64,000 nucleotides of DNA from JACIYW01 sp014359745 (lineage in GTDB: Bacteria > Pseudomonadota > Alphaproteobacteria > Rhodobacterales > Rhodobacteraceae): NCBI GenBank assembly GCA_050433985.1, contig JBNPWE010000008.1, positions 1 through 64,000 on the forward strand, read 5' to 3'. Numbering within the stretch: position 1 is the stretch's first letter; the number at the start of each line of letters is the position of its first letter. Positions 15,421 through 24,405 of the stretch are shown here, piece by piece. The notes under the pieces were generated by a model. It made no database searches and was not told the origin of the DNA. It saw only the letters and a program-made list of their open reading frames with translations. Both the position numbers and the translations under genes were made by a program.

Positions 15421-17516
15421 TGCCTTGCCTTTCCTTGCCTGTCGGGCACATCGCGCAGGATCACCGCGTCGAGCACCATCGCGCCCGCCGGACCGGCGCG
15501 CACCGGGTTGAGGTCCATCTCCGCGATGTCGCCGTGCGCGCCCAGGGCGGCCATGGTCACGAGCAGATCGGCTAGCGCGTCCAGATCGGCGCCAGGGCGG
15601 CCGCGCAGCGGGCCCAGCAGCGCGCGGCCGCGGATCTCTTCGATCATCGCCCGCGCCTCGGCCCGCCCGAAGGGCGCTGCGCGGTGGGTCACGTCACCCA
15701 GCGCCTCGACCATCACACCGCCGATGCCAAAGCTCACCACCGGGCCAAAGACCGGATCGCGGTGCAGGCCCGCCATCACCTCGACCCCCGGTCCCTGCTC
15801 CATGCGTTCGACAAGGGCGCGGTCAAGCCCGTGCCCCTGCCGTGCGAGCGCTGCCGCCATCGCCTCCCATGCATCCGCCAGCGCATCCGCATCGGCCAGC
15901 CCGATCGCCACGGCCCCGGCCTCGGTCTTGTGCAGAAGGCCAGGCACCAGCGCCTTGAGCACCACCGGAAAGCCGATCTCGCGCGCCGCGCGCCGTGCCG
16001 CGTCGGCGCTGGCCACGACCCGGCCTTCGGGCACCGTCAGGCCAAGGGCGGCCAGCGCCGCCTTGGCCTGCGCCTCGTCCAGATCGCCGGGGGGAAGTTC
16101 GGGCAGGGCCGTGGCCTCCGCCTCCGAAAGCTGCCAGCCGCCGCGCCAGATCAGCCGCCCGAGCGCCGTCACCGCCTTGCCAAGGCTGCGAAACGGCGCG
16201 AGGCCCGCCTCGTTCAGCCGGGCATAGCCCTGCGCCCGATACCCACTCATCCAGACCGGCAGCAACAGCGCCGGGCTGTCCGCTGCCAGCGCCACCATGT
16301 CCTCGGCCGAGCGGTCGGTGATCGGGCCGTAATCGGCCGGGATCGGCAAAAGCACCACATCGGTGGCCGGATCGTGCGCCACCAGCGACAGGCAGTCGCG
16401 GTTGAGCGTGTCTTCGGTAAAGACCTGGGTGGTCAGGTCCACCGGGTTCTCCACCGCCGCATAGGAAGGGGCCAGCGCGCGCAACCCGGCGCGGGTGTCG
16501 GGGGCCAGTTCCGACAGGGTCAGCCCGGCGCTGCCCACCATGTCGGCGGCCAGCGCCGCCGTGCCGCCCGAGAAGGAATAGACGCAGATCCCCCGACGCG
16601 GGGCGATGCCCGCCCGTTCGAACAGCGCGGCCGTGTCGATCAACTCGTCAAGGTCGTCCACCTCGACGATGCCGTGCTGGCGGAACAGCGCAGAAGTAAC
16701 CGCCGCCGATCCGGCCAGCGCGGCGGTATGCGAACGGGTCGCGGCAACGCCATAGTCGGACTTGCCCACCTTCATCGCCACCACCGGCTTGCCCGCCCGC
16801 GCGGCGGCGCGCGCGGCGCGCAGGAAACGCGGCCCGTCGCGGAAGCCCTCGGCCAGAAGCGCGATCACCCGGATATCGGGATCGCCCACCATGTGATGCA
16901 TGAAATCGGCCATGGTCAGATCGGCCTCGTTGCCGGTGGAACACCACAGGCCGGTGCCGATACCGCGCTCGCTGGCCTGGATGAAGGCGCGGCCAAGCCC
17001 GCCGCCCTGGGTGACAAGCCCGATGCCGCCGCCCAGCCGGTCGTCCTTGAACACCGGCGAGAAGGTCAGCCCGAGGCGGCGGTTGATGTTGCTCAGCCCC
17101 GGCGAATTCGGCCCGTAGATGCGCATCCCGCTTTCGCGCGCGATGACGGCCATTTCGGCCTCGATGGCGCGACCCTCGGCCCCGGTCTCGCCAAAGCCCG
17201 AGGTAAAGACCACCGCGAACCCCGTTCCCGCCGCCGCGCAGTCGCGCAGGGCCGCGATCACCGCCCCGGCGGGAAGGCACAGCACCGCCACATCGACGGG
17301 GCCGGGCAAGGCCGCCATATCGGGATAGGCACGCAGGCCCAGAACACTGTCGCGACCGGGATTGACCGGAAATATCGCACCGTCGAAATCGGAATGTTCG
17401 GCAAGGTTGCGCAGCGTGTCGCAGCCAACGCTGCGGGGCCGCTCGCTGGCACCCAGAATCGCCACGCTCCGCGGTGCCAGAAGCCGCGAAAGATCGGGGA
17501 AATCGCCCGTCCCCAT
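15417..17516 (-). CDS. Acetate--CoA ligase family protein (NDP-forming type, CoA-binding plus ATP-grasp)
   Basis: A 699-residue fused acyl-CoA synthetase. The N-terminal CoA-binding Rossmann domain (SVAILGASERPRSVG, about 12-135) is followed by succinyl-CoA-ligase-like domains with the SHTAALAGS motif near residue 260, whose His is the likely phosphorylation site. The C-terminal ATP-grasp domain (about 490-690) includes FPVVLKALVPGLLHKTEAGAV. It activates or deactivates acids with ATP or ADP. ATG 17516 (GTGDFPDLSRLLAPRSVA follows) is favoured; the frame stays open for another 49 residues, but that extension overlaps the MaoC gene and lacks homology features. The stop overlaps the lyase start. 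Product of the activation unknown. Confidence 0.85.
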   Translation of the reverse strand: MGTGDFPDLSRLLAPRSVAILGASERPRSVGCDTLRNLAEHSDFDGAIFPVNPGRDSVLGLRAYPDMAALPGPVDVAVLCLPAGAVIAALRDCAAAGTGFAVVFTSGFGETGAEGRAIEAEMAVIARESGMRIYGPNSPGLSNINRRLGLTFSPVFKDDRLGGGIGLVTQGGGLGRAFIQASERGIGTGLWCSTGNEADLTMADFMHHMVGDPDIRVIALLAEGFRDGPRFLRAARAAARAGKPVVAMKVGKSDYGVAATRSHTAALAGSAAVTSALFRQHGIVEVDDLDELIDTAALFERAGIAPRRGICVYSFSGGTAALAADMVGSAGLTLSELAPDTRAGLRALAPSYAAVENPVDLTTQVFTEDTLNRDCLSLVAHDPATDVVLLPIPADYGPITDRSAEDMVALAADSPALLLPVWMSGYRAQGYARLNEAGLAPFRSLGKAVTALGRLIWRGGWQLSEAEATALPELPPGDLDEAQAKAALAALGLTVPEGRVVASADAARRAAREIGFPVVLKALVPGLLHKTEAGAVAIGLADADALADAWEAMAAALARQGHGLDRALVERMEQGPGVEVMAGLHRDPVFGPVVSFGIGGVMVEALGDVTHRAAPFGRAEARAMIEEIRGRALLGPLRGRPGADLDALADLLVTMAALGAHGDIAEMDLNPVRAGPAGAMVLDAVILRDVPDRQGKARQ

Positions 17517-17520
17517 CAGC

Positions 17521-18012
17521 TCAGGCACCTTGCGGCGCGCGGCGCACGAGCAGTTTCCAGACCCCTTCCACCACGGTCTCGCCCCGCTGGTTGATCGCCT
17601 CGCGCCGGAACGACAGGACGCCGCGCCCAGGCTTCGAGGTTTCGCGCTTTTCGGCCACGGCAACGCGCACCCCGATCGTGTCGCCGATGAAGGTGGGTTT
17701 GGGGAACCGGCACTGCATGTCGATAAGCCCCAGCAGCGACGGTTCGAGAAAGCTGTTCATCAGCATCCGCGTGGTCAGCCCCGACATCACCGACACCACC
17801 AGAAGCCCGTGCGCGATGCGCTGGCCAAAGGCCGACCCGGCGGCATATTCGGCATCCACATGCAGCCGGTTGAAATCGCCCGAGAGGCAGGCGAAATTCG
17901 CCACGTCGGCCTCGGTGATGGTGCGGGTGGGGCTGTCGAACACATCGCCCTCGTTGAGGTCTTCCCAGTAGATCTGCTGGCCCTTCAGGGCCGAAAGGTC
18001 GGGTCGGGTCAT
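17521..18012 (-). CDS. MaoC-family (R)-hydratase/dehydratase
   Basis: A 163-residue single hot-dog-fold hydratase expected to add water across a 2-enoyl-CoA. The catalytic pair Asp46 and His51 occurs in SGDFNRLHVD, followed by the family signature AFGQRIAHGLL (61-71). It overlaps the stop of the AMP-ligase gene by 4 bp (ATGA) and ends 4 bp before the next gene. In this operon it would hydrate the product of one of the two acyl-CoA dehydrogenases and generate the 3-hydroxyacyl-CoA that the SDR or the citryl-CoA-lyase-like enzyme could process. Confidence 0.9.
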   Translation of the reverse strand: MTRPDLSALKGQQIYWEDLNEGDVFDSPTRTITEADVANFACLSGDFNRLHVDAEYAAGSAFGQRIAHGLLVVSVMSGLTTRMLMNSFLEPSLLGLIDMQCRFPKPTFIGDTIGVRVAVAEKRETSKPGRGVLSFRREAINQRGETVVEGVWKLLVRRAPQGA

Positions 18013-19532
18013 CGGTTTTCCTCCTCCTCTGGCAGCGCCAGCACCGCCTCCTTGAGTTCGGCCTTGAGCACCCGGCCGGTCAGGTTGCGCGGCACCGTCG
18101 CCATGAACACCACGCGGCGCGGGCGCTTGTAGCGGTCGAGCCGGGCCTCGGCATGGGCGATCACCTCGGCCTCGGTCAGCCGGGCGCCCGGCGCGGGCAC
18201 GATCACCGCGCAGATCGCCTCGGTCCAGCGCGGATCGGGCAGGCCGATGCAATGCGCCTCGGCGATCGCCGGGTGGCTGGCCAGCGCCTCCTCGATCTCG
18301 GGGGCATAGACGTTGATGCCGCCGCTCTTGATGATGTCGCGCTTGCGGCCGGTGAACCACAGCAGCCCCTCGGCGTCGATCCGGCCCAGATCGCCCACGG
18401 TCAGGTAATCGCCGCGCCGGGTCTCGGCGGTCAGCGCCTCGTCCTTGTAATAGCCGTCATAGCGGCTTTCGCTGCGGGTGCAGATCTCGCCCACCTCGCC
18501 CTGCGGCACCTCGTTGCCGTCGTCGTCCAGCAGCTTGAGTTCGACCCCGAAGAACGGGCGGCCCACGCAGTTGCCCGCAAGGTTGCGACGCAGATCCTCG
18601 GCGGTGAGGTTGGCATAGGGCCCCGCCTCGCTGGAGGCGGCATAGATCATCAGCGCATCGCCGAACTTGTCCAGCGCGGCGCGCTTGAGGTCGGGATACA
18701 TCTCGCCGCCGCCCGACTGCAACGTGCGCAAGGACGAGAGATCGGCGCTGGCGAACCCCTCGGCCTCGACCATTCGCTGAAGCATGGCGGGCAGCAGCAT
18801 GGTGGCGGTCAGCCGTTCGGCCTCGATCAGCCGCAGCGCCTCGGCCCCGTCAAAGCGGCGCATCAGATAGACGCTGGCACCCAGATAGAGCGGCAGCAGC
18901 GTGTAGGTGCAACCCGCCGAGAGGCAGATCGGAAGCGCCGAAAGCGCCCGGTCGTCGGGGCGGAACCGCTGCTCTATCGCGCGGTCTTCCATGCCGAACA
19001 GGCTGCGCAGCGCGCCCTTGGGCTTGCCGGTGGTCCCCGAGGTGTGCAGCATGATCGTGGTGCCATCCCGGCCTTGCGGCGGATCGGGCGGGGTCTCTGC
19101 CAGCAGGTCCGACAGGCGCGGCAGCCCCTGCGCGGCCTTGGCCCCGACGCCCAGGGCGATGATGTCGCCCACCACCGTGCGGAACAGATCCACATGCTCA
19201 AGCGCCGCCTCGCCCAGCAGCAGGGCCTTGCTGTCGGCGCGGGCCACCACCTCGGCCATGACCTCGGGCGCGATGCGATAGTTGATCGGTGCGGGGATCG
19301 CGCCCAGCCCGGTCACCGCCACATAGGCGGCAAGGAAATCGGGATGGTTTTCCGAGATCACCGCCACCTTGTCGCCCGGCCCGATGCCGCGGCGCGCCAG
19401 CACCGTCATCATCCGCTCAACCCGGTCGAGGAAATCCGTATAGCTCTGGCTTGCCCCCTCGAACACCACCGCCGACTTCTTTGGGAACCGCCGCGCATTC
19501 AGCCTCAGGGCGTGCAGAAAGGTCATCGCCAT
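18009..19532 (-). CDS. AMP-binding acyl-CoA synthetase with altered A10 motif
   Basis: A 507-residue ANL-superfamily ligase that would adenylate a carboxylate and transfer it to CoA. The P-loop-like TSGTTGKPKG (about 167-176), the YAASSEAGP segment, the GRKRDIIKSGG hinge near 425 and the C-terminal domain are intact. The A10 motif reads NLTGRVLKAEL: Arg487 stands where the adenylation lysine (GK) is normally found. A Lys-to-Arg change at this position usually cripples the first half-reaction, so activity is uncertain, although Lys490 is close by. The start context is MAMTFLHALRL at 19532. The operon also encodes an NDP-forming synthetase and a CoA-transferase, which could compensate. Confidence 0.88.
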   Translation of the reverse strand: MAMTFLHALRLNARRFPKKSAVVFEGASQSYTDFLDRVERMMTVLARRGIGPGDKVAVISENHPDFLAAYVAVTGLGAIPAPINYRIAPEVMAEVVARADSKALLLGEAALEHVDLFRTVVGDIIALGVGAKAAQGLPRLSDLLAETPPDPPQGRDGTTIMLHTSGTTGKPKGALRSLFGMEDRAIEQRFRPDDRALSALPICLSAGCTYTLLPLYLGASVYLMRRFDGAEALRLIEAERLTATMLLPAMLQRMVEAEGFASADLSSLRTLQSGGGEMYPDLKRAALDKFGDALMIYAASSEAGPYANLTAEDLRRNLAGNCVGRPFFGVELKLLDDDGNEVPQGEVGEICTRSESRYDGYYKDEALTAETRRGDYLTVGDLGRIDAEGLLWFTGRKRDIIKSGGINVYAPEIEEALASHPAIAEAHCIGLPDPRWTEAICAVIVPAPGARLTEAEVIAHAEARLDRYKRPRRVVFMATVPRNLTGRVLKAELKEAVLALPEEEENR

Positions 19533-19543
19533 GGTCGCCGCCC

Positions 19544-20725
19544 TCAGGTAAAGGCCGAGATCCCGAGGACCTCGCGCCCGATGATCAATGTCTGGATTTC
19601 CGACGTGCCCTCGGGGATCAGCCCGCCGCGGGTGTCGCGGAACAGCCGCTCGACCGGGTAATCGGTGGAATATCCCAGCCCGCCATGGGCCTGCAACGCC
19701 ATCGAGGCCACTTCATGCGCCGCCTCGCTGGCATAGAGCTTGGCGATCGAGCATTCCTTGCGCCCGGGCAGCCCCGCATCCAGCGCCTGCGCGGCCCGGT
19801 CGGTCAGCGCGCGGGCCGCCTCGGTGCGCACGGTCATGTCCACGATCAGTTTTTGCACCAGTTGATAGCGCCCGATCACGTTGCCGAACTGTCGGCGCGT
19901 CTTGACGTAGTCGATGGACAGATCAAGCGCCCGCTGCGCCGCGCCGGTCGCCCCCGCCGCCACGTTGAGCCGCCCGTAATTCAGCCCCGTGAGAATCGCC
20001 TTGAGCCCCTTGCCCGCAGGGCCAAGCAGGTTCTCCTTGGGCACCCTTGCGTCACGAAATGCAAGCTGCGAGGTCGCCGTGGCCTTGATGAACATCGTGC
20101 CCACCCGCGAGGTCTCGAACCGGGTTTCGGTCGGATCGACGATGAACAGGCTCAGATCGCCCTCGCAGCCTTCGGTAAAGGTCCGCGCTACGAGGATGCC
20201 GACGCGGCCGTTGACGCCATTCGTCGTCCACAGCTTGCCTCCGTTGATCAGCCAGTGGTCGCCCTTGTCATCGGCGCGGGTCTGGACCGAGGCGACATCG
20301 GAGCCGTGGTCGGGTTCGGTGATCCCCACCCAGACCGGCATCTCGCCGGCCATGACGGGTTTGAGCCATTTCTCCTTCTGTCGCGCGTCGCCCAAGTGGT
20401 GCAAGAGCGCGATGACGATGTTGACGGTGTTGAGCAGCACCCGCAGCGAAAGCCAGCGATAGCCCGCCTCCTCCATCATCATCGCCCAGGTGCGGTAGCT
20501 CAGCCCGTAGCCGCCCGCCTCCTCGGGCAGAAGCCCGCCGAAATAGCCGAACTCGCGAAGCGCGGCCACCATCTCCCAGGGCATCTCTCCGACCGCCTCG
20601 CATTCGGCGATGCGCGCCTCGGTCAACTCGCGGGCCATGAAGCCGCGGATGCTGTCACGCAGCATCCGCGCCTCTTGCTCTTCGACACTGGCGGATCCCG
20701 CGACACGATCATTCATTTCAGCCAT
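19544..20725 (-). CDS. Acyl-CoA dehydrogenase
   Basis: A 393-residue acyl-CoA dehydrogenase with the full fold: WVGITEPDHGSDVAS (FAD loop), KTRRQFGNVIGRYQLVQ in the C-terminal helical domain, and the catalytic Glu372 in IPEGTSEIQ. It is the second of two ACADs in this operon. ATG 20725 is chosen because GGGGGGCGG precedes it; it overlaps the end of the SDR gene by 8 bp. An internal ATG at 20716 is an alternative. Two different ACADs in one operon suggest two successive dehydrogenations or a branched substrate handled by two specificities. Confidence 0.9.
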   Translation of the reverse strand: MAEMNDRVAGSASVEEQEARMLRDSIRGFMARELTEARIAECEAVGEMPWEMVAALREFGYFGGLLPEEAGGYGLSYRTWAMMMEEAGYRWLSLRVLLNTVNIVIALLHHLGDARQKEKWLKPVMAGEMPVWVGITEPDHGSDVASVQTRADDKGDHWLINGGKLWTTNGVNGRVGILVARTFTEGCEGDLSLFIVDPTETRFETSRVGTMFIKATATSQLAFRDARVPKENLLGPAGKGLKAILTGLNYGRLNVAAGATGAAQRALDLSIDYVKTRRQFGNVIGRYQLVQKLIVDMTVRTEAARALTDRAAQALDAGLPGRKECSIAKLYASEAAHEVASMALQAHGGLGYSTDYPVERLFRDTRGGLIPEGTSEIQTLIIGREVLGISAFT

Positions 20726-21467
20726 ACCGCCCCCCGGTGATGTGCAGCGTCTCGCCCGAGATGTATTCCGCCGCATCCGAGGCCAGGAACACCACCCCGT
20801 TGGCGATGTCGCGTTCGTTGCCCAGGCGCGGCACGGTGTTCATCGCCAGCGCGCGCGACTTGATCCGGTCATAGTTCGGAAGCGCCTCGATCATATCGGT
20901 GGCGATGAACCCCGGTGCTATGGCGTTGACGGTGACGTTGAAGCGCCCCTGCTCCATCCCCAGCGCGCGGGTAAAGCCGATGATGCCGGCCTTGGCGGCG
21001 GCATAGTTGGTCTGCCCCGGATTGCCGAGATAGGCGCGCGACGAGATGTTGATCACCCGGCCCCAGTTCTGCTCCATGAAATGCGGCACCACGGCGCGCG
21101 AGCAGTTATAGGCGCCCTTCAGGATCACGCCCACCACGGAGTCCCAGTCCTGTTCGGGCATCTTGGTGATGTAGTTGTCGCGGGGAAAGCCGGCGTTGTT
21201 CACCAGGATGTGGATCGCCCCGAATTCCTCGATCGTGCGCGCGACAAGTGCGTTGACCTGTGCCGCGTCGGTGACGTCGCAGACGACGCCGATCGCCGCA
21301 TAGCCGTCGGCGACAAGCGCGGCGCGGGTGGCTTCGGTGGTTTTCGGGTCGATATCGGTGATCACCACCTTCGCCCCTTCCTCGGCCAGCGCGCGCGCCG
21401 TCACCGCGCCGATCCCGCGGCCCGACCCGGTGATGATGGCCACCTTGTCTTTCAATCCCAGTTGCAC
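20718..21467 (-). CDS. SDR-family oxidoreductase, FabG-like 3-hydroxyacyl dehydrogenase
   Basis: A 249-residue classical SDR with TGSGRGIG at 14-21, NNAG near 90, and the Ser-Tyr-Lys set in SSRAYLGNPGQTNYAAAK. It ends in ITGGRYG. It belongs to the FabG group, but the context of transport and beta-oxidation genes points to oxidation of a 3-hydroxyacyl-CoA, not to fatty acid synthesis. It follows the TRAP large-permease gene by 20 bp and overlaps the next ACAD gene by 8 bp. Confidence 0.88.
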   Translation of the reverse strand: MQLGLKDKVAIITGSGRGIGAVTARALAEEGAKVVITDIDPKTTEATRAALVADGYAAIGVVCDVTDAAQVNALVARTIEEFGAIHILVNNAGFPRDNYITKMPEQDWDSVVGVILKGAYNCSRAVVPHFMEQNWGRVINISSRAYLGNPGQTNYAAAKAGIIGFTRALGMEQGRFNVTVNAIAPGFIATDMIEALPNYDRIKSRALAMNTVPRLGNERDIANGVVFLASDAAEYISGETLHITGGRYG

Positions 21468-21487
21468 CTTTCGCTCCTTATCATTGC

Positions 21488-22777
21488 CTAATATTCACCG
21501 GAGAACGCGGTCACGATTTCAGGGAAGAAGGCGATCAACGCCAGAACCGCGAACTCTGCCAGTACGAAGGGCATCACCCCCGCGAACACCCGCTTGAGCG
21601 GCACCCCGGTGATCGAACTGGCGACGAAGACGTTCATCCCGATGGGTGGCGTGATCAGCCCGATCTCGACGGTCTTGGTGACGAGGATGCCGAACCAGAT
21701 CGGCGAGTAGCCGAGTTCCATGACCATCGGAAAGACGATAGGCATGGTCAGGATCAGGATCGCCAGTTGATCCATGACGCAGCCCAGCAGCACATAGATC
21801 ACGATCAAGATGAGGATAACCATGCCCGGCCCGATCTCCAGCCCCTGCACATAGGCGACCAGCGCCTGCGGTGCCATCGTGAGGGTCACGAAATAGCCAA
21901 AGATATGGGCCCCGATGATGATGGTGAAAATCATTGCCGTGGGGCGGGTGGCGCGTTCAAGCGCGCCCATGAAGTCGCGCCAGCCCATGCGCCGCAACAT
22001 CACGACGGCGATCAGGATCGCGCCGAAACAGCCCACCGCCGCGGCTTCGGTGACGGTGACGGCGCCGGAATAGATCCCGGCCACCACGAACACGAACAGC
22101 ACGATCACCGGCCAGAGTTCGCGCAGCGACAGGATGCGCTCCCGCCAGCCGTGGCTTTGCACCGGCGGTGCGAGGTTGGGGTTCAGCGACGCCCAGGCCA
22201 TCGTGATGCCGGCGAAGGACAGCGCGGTGATGATGCCGGGCACGATGCCGGCGATGAATAGCCCGCCGATCGAGGTTTCGGTGATGATGCCATAAACCAT
22301 GAGCACCACCGAGGGCGGGATCATGATCGACAGCGTGCCGGCCGCCGCCACCGTGCCCACGATCATGCCGCGGTCATAGCCGTATTTCTCGGCCTCCGGC
22401 GCGACGGTGCGGGCCATCGTCGCGGTGGCAGCGGTGGACGAGCCCGAAACGGCGCCGAAACCTGCGCTGGTGAACACCGTGGCCACAGCCAGCCCGCCCG
22501 GCAGGTGCCCGACCCATTTGTTGGCGGCGCGGAACATGTCCGACGAGATCCGGCTGGCCGACAGGATCTCGGCCATGAGGATGAACAGCGGGATGGCGGT
22601 CAGCAGCCAGGAGGCGGTATTGCGGTAGGGGGCAACCGACAGGATTCCAAGCGCGAGGTTGATCCCGCCGATCAGGTAAAGCCCCACAGTGCCGACGATG
22701 CCCATGGCGAAGCCTATCGGCATCCCGACGACGAGAAGCCCCGCCAGCAGCAACGACACGGGGGCGAGATATTCCAT
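21488..22777 (-). CDS. TRAP transporter large permease DctM (system 2)
   Basis: A 429-residue TRAP-C protein with about 12 transmembrane segments. Motifs include FGAVSGSSTAATATMA near residue 115, MIPPSVVLMVYG near 155, and the C-terminal VTKTVEIGLITPPIGMNVFV. ATG 22777 opens directly into the first helix (MEYLAPVSLLLAG) and lies 2 bp after the dctQ stop. Open sequence further upstream is inside dctQ. It is the third gene of the long minus-strand operon, so the imported compound is presumably the substrate of the downstream CoA-activation genes. Confidence 0.9.
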   Translation of the reverse strand: MEYLAPVSLLLAGLLVVGMPIGFAMGIVGTVGLYLIGGINLALGILSVAPYRNTASWLLTAIPLFILMAEILSASRISSDMFRAANKWVGHLPGGLAVATVFTSAGFGAVSGSSTAATATMARTVAPEAEKYGYDRGMIVGTVAAAGTLSIMIPPSVVLMVYGIITETSIGGLFIAGIVPGIITALSFAGITMAWASLNPNLAPPVQSHGWRERILSLRELWPVIVLFVFVVAGIYSGAVTVTEAAAVGCFGAILIAVVMLRRMGWRDFMGALERATRPTAMIFTIIIGAHIFGYFVTLTMAPQALVAYVQGLEIGPGMVILILIVIYVLLGCVMDQLAILILTMPIVFPMVMELGYSPIWFGILVTKTVEIGLITPPIGMNVFVASSITGVPLKRVFAGVMPFVLAEFAVLALIAFFPEIVTAFSGEY

Positions 22778-22779
22778 GT

Positions 22780-23349
22780 TCAGATCGTCCGATCCGTGGT
22801 GTCGCGGAGGCGCTGCACGTCGCCCGCCGCGTTCGCGAGAAGCCTCAGGACGATCAGCAGGCAGCCGATCGGCGCGATCACCAGGGTGGTGACGAGGGGC
22901 GCGTCGATGTCGCCCGAGGTGCGATATCCGAAATCCCATGCCTTGAGCGCCTCGCGCGAGGCCGCGTAGCACACCAAAGCGAAGAACGCGGCCGCCGCCA
23001 GACGCAGGATCACGTCGAGAGCGGCGCGCACCTTGTCGGGCAGCGCGTCGAACAGAATGCCCACCCGCACATGGCCATCGTGCATCTCAAGATAGCTCAG
23101 GCTTCCGAACACGATGATGGGCATCAGGTAAAATTCGGTGGCACCTATGACCCCCTCGATCGGGTCGTTCAGGATGTAGCGTGTGAAGACCTGAACGAGG
23201 ATCAGCACCAGCATGATCGTCAGTGCCGCGCGCGATAGCCAGTTCGCCCAGGTATCCATCCGGTCCATCGCGCGGCCGAGAGGGCCGCGCAATCCCGCCT
23301 TGGGCGGCGGTGTGGCATCCCCACCCGGATCGACATCATGCGGGTGCAC
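22780..23349 (-). CDS. TRAP transporter small permease DctQ (system 2)
   Basis: A 189-residue TRAP-Q protein. A hydrophilic N-terminus of about 35 residues is followed by four transmembrane segments, with the characteristic VQVFTRYILNDPIEGVIGATEF stretch between the first two. It sits 12 bp after dctP and 2 bp before dctM, in the normal P-Q-M order. Confidence 0.88.
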   Translation of the reverse strand: MHPHDVDPGGDATPPPKAGLRGPLGRAMDRMDTWANWLSRAALTIMLVLILVQVFTRYILNDPIEGVIGATEFYLMPIIVFGSLSYLEMHDGHVRVGILFDALPDKVRAALDVILRLAAAAFFALVCYAASREALKAWDFGYRTSGDIDAPLVTTLVIAPIGCLLIVLRLLANAAGDVQRLRDTTDRTI

Positions 23350-23361
23350 GGCCGGGCCCCC

Positions 23362-24405
23362 TTACTGGCTCTGGTATTTTTCGATATTCGCGCGAAAAGC
23401 CTCCAGCACCTCACCGCCGGGCAGGCCGCGCTCTTCCAGGCCCGAAACCCAGGCATCGAAGACCGGCGCCGTCGCCGCCTTGACCTGCTCGCGCTGCGCC
23501 TCGTCGAGAACGATGACCTTGATGCCGCTGTCGCGCATCTTGCCCTCAAGCTCGGCTGCCGAACGGTCGGTTTCCCCGGCGACGCGCTGCATCGCCTCCT
23601 GCGCCGCTTGCTGCATGGCCTCGCGGTGCGCGGGCGCAAGCCCTTGCCAGACGTCTTCGCGGATCACATAGGGCGCCCAATAGACAAAAAGGTCGATCCC
23701 CATCACCGCGGTGTCGATCACTTCGTCGAGTTTGTAGGAATAGACGCTGGTGGTCGGGAAGATCGTGCCGTCGACCGTGCCGGTGCGGATCGCCTGATAG
23801 GTTTCGGGGCTGGGAATGTCGACCGGTGCGCCGCCCAGGGCCTTGACAGATTCCGCCATGTTGCCCGCGATGGTTTTCAGCTTGAGCCCCTTGATGTCCT
23901 CCAGCCCGTCAATCACCTTGCCGCGGGTGAAGAGATTGTAGGTCGAGGTCATCACGCCCCAGACCGGGCGCATCCCGTTGGCAAGAAAATCGTTCTCCAG
24001 GATCGGGCCCGACGTCGCCGTGTCGAAGAACGCCGGTGTGCCGACCGTGCTTTGCGAGAACAGACCCGGCAGTGTGTGCACGCCGGCCAACGGCATCGTG
24101 CCCCCGTTATAGGCTGGTGGAACATAGCCGATATCCACCACGCCCGACTGCACCATCGAGAACATGTCGCGCAGCGAGCCCAGTTGCCCGGCGCCGAAAT
24201 ACTGGAACTTGACCTCGCCGTCGGTGAGTTCGGTCACACGATCCATCCAGTATCTGGTGCCGGTCTCGACGATATAGTGGCCCGGCGGAAAGGTGTCCGC
24301 CACCTTGAGCGTGACCTCGGCCACCGCAGCCTGCGGGGCCAGCGCGCCCGCGATCACAAGCGCCGCGCCTGTGACAAGCCGATTCATCTCGTTCAATACG
24401 GTCAT
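23362..24405 (-). CDS. TRAP transporter substrate-binding protein DctP (system 2)
   Basis: A 347-residue binding protein with a signal peptide ending near Ala29 (AVA before Glu30). The fold is DctP-like, but the usual carboxylate-binding arginine in the GLKIR motif is lysine here (GLKLKTIAG, Lys177), which hints at a different ligand geometry. ATG 24405 has AGGGAAGAAGAAA upstream; an ATG at 24387 (MNRLVTG) is also possible. It is the first gene of a twelve-kilobase operon and is preceded by a 376-bp gap that must contain its promoter. Unlike the other binding-protein genes here, it has no hairpin after it. Confidence 0.88.
   Translation of the reverse strand: MTVLNEMNRLVTGAALVIAGALAPQAAVAEVTLKVADTFPPGHYIVETGTRYWMDRVTELTDGEVKFQYFGAGQLGSLRDMFSMVQSGVVDIGYVPPAYNGGTMPLAGVHTLPGLFSQSTVGTPAFFDTATSGPILENDFLANGMRPVWGVMTSTYNLFTRGKVIDGLEDIKGLKLKTIAGNMAESVKALGGAPVDIPSPETYQAIRTGTVDGTIFPTTSVYSYKLDEVIDTAVMGIDLFVYWAPYVIREDVWQGLAPAHREAMQQAAQEAMQRVAGETDRSAAELEGKMRDSGIKVIVLDEAQREQVKAATAPVFDAWVSGLEERGLPGGEVLEAFRANIEKYQSQ

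Noticed and set aside
15417..17663. Longer start (49 extra residues) for the acetate-CoA ligase family protein
   Set aside because: The extension overlaps the MaoC gene and has an arginine- and cysteine-rich composition unlike the family N-terminus.
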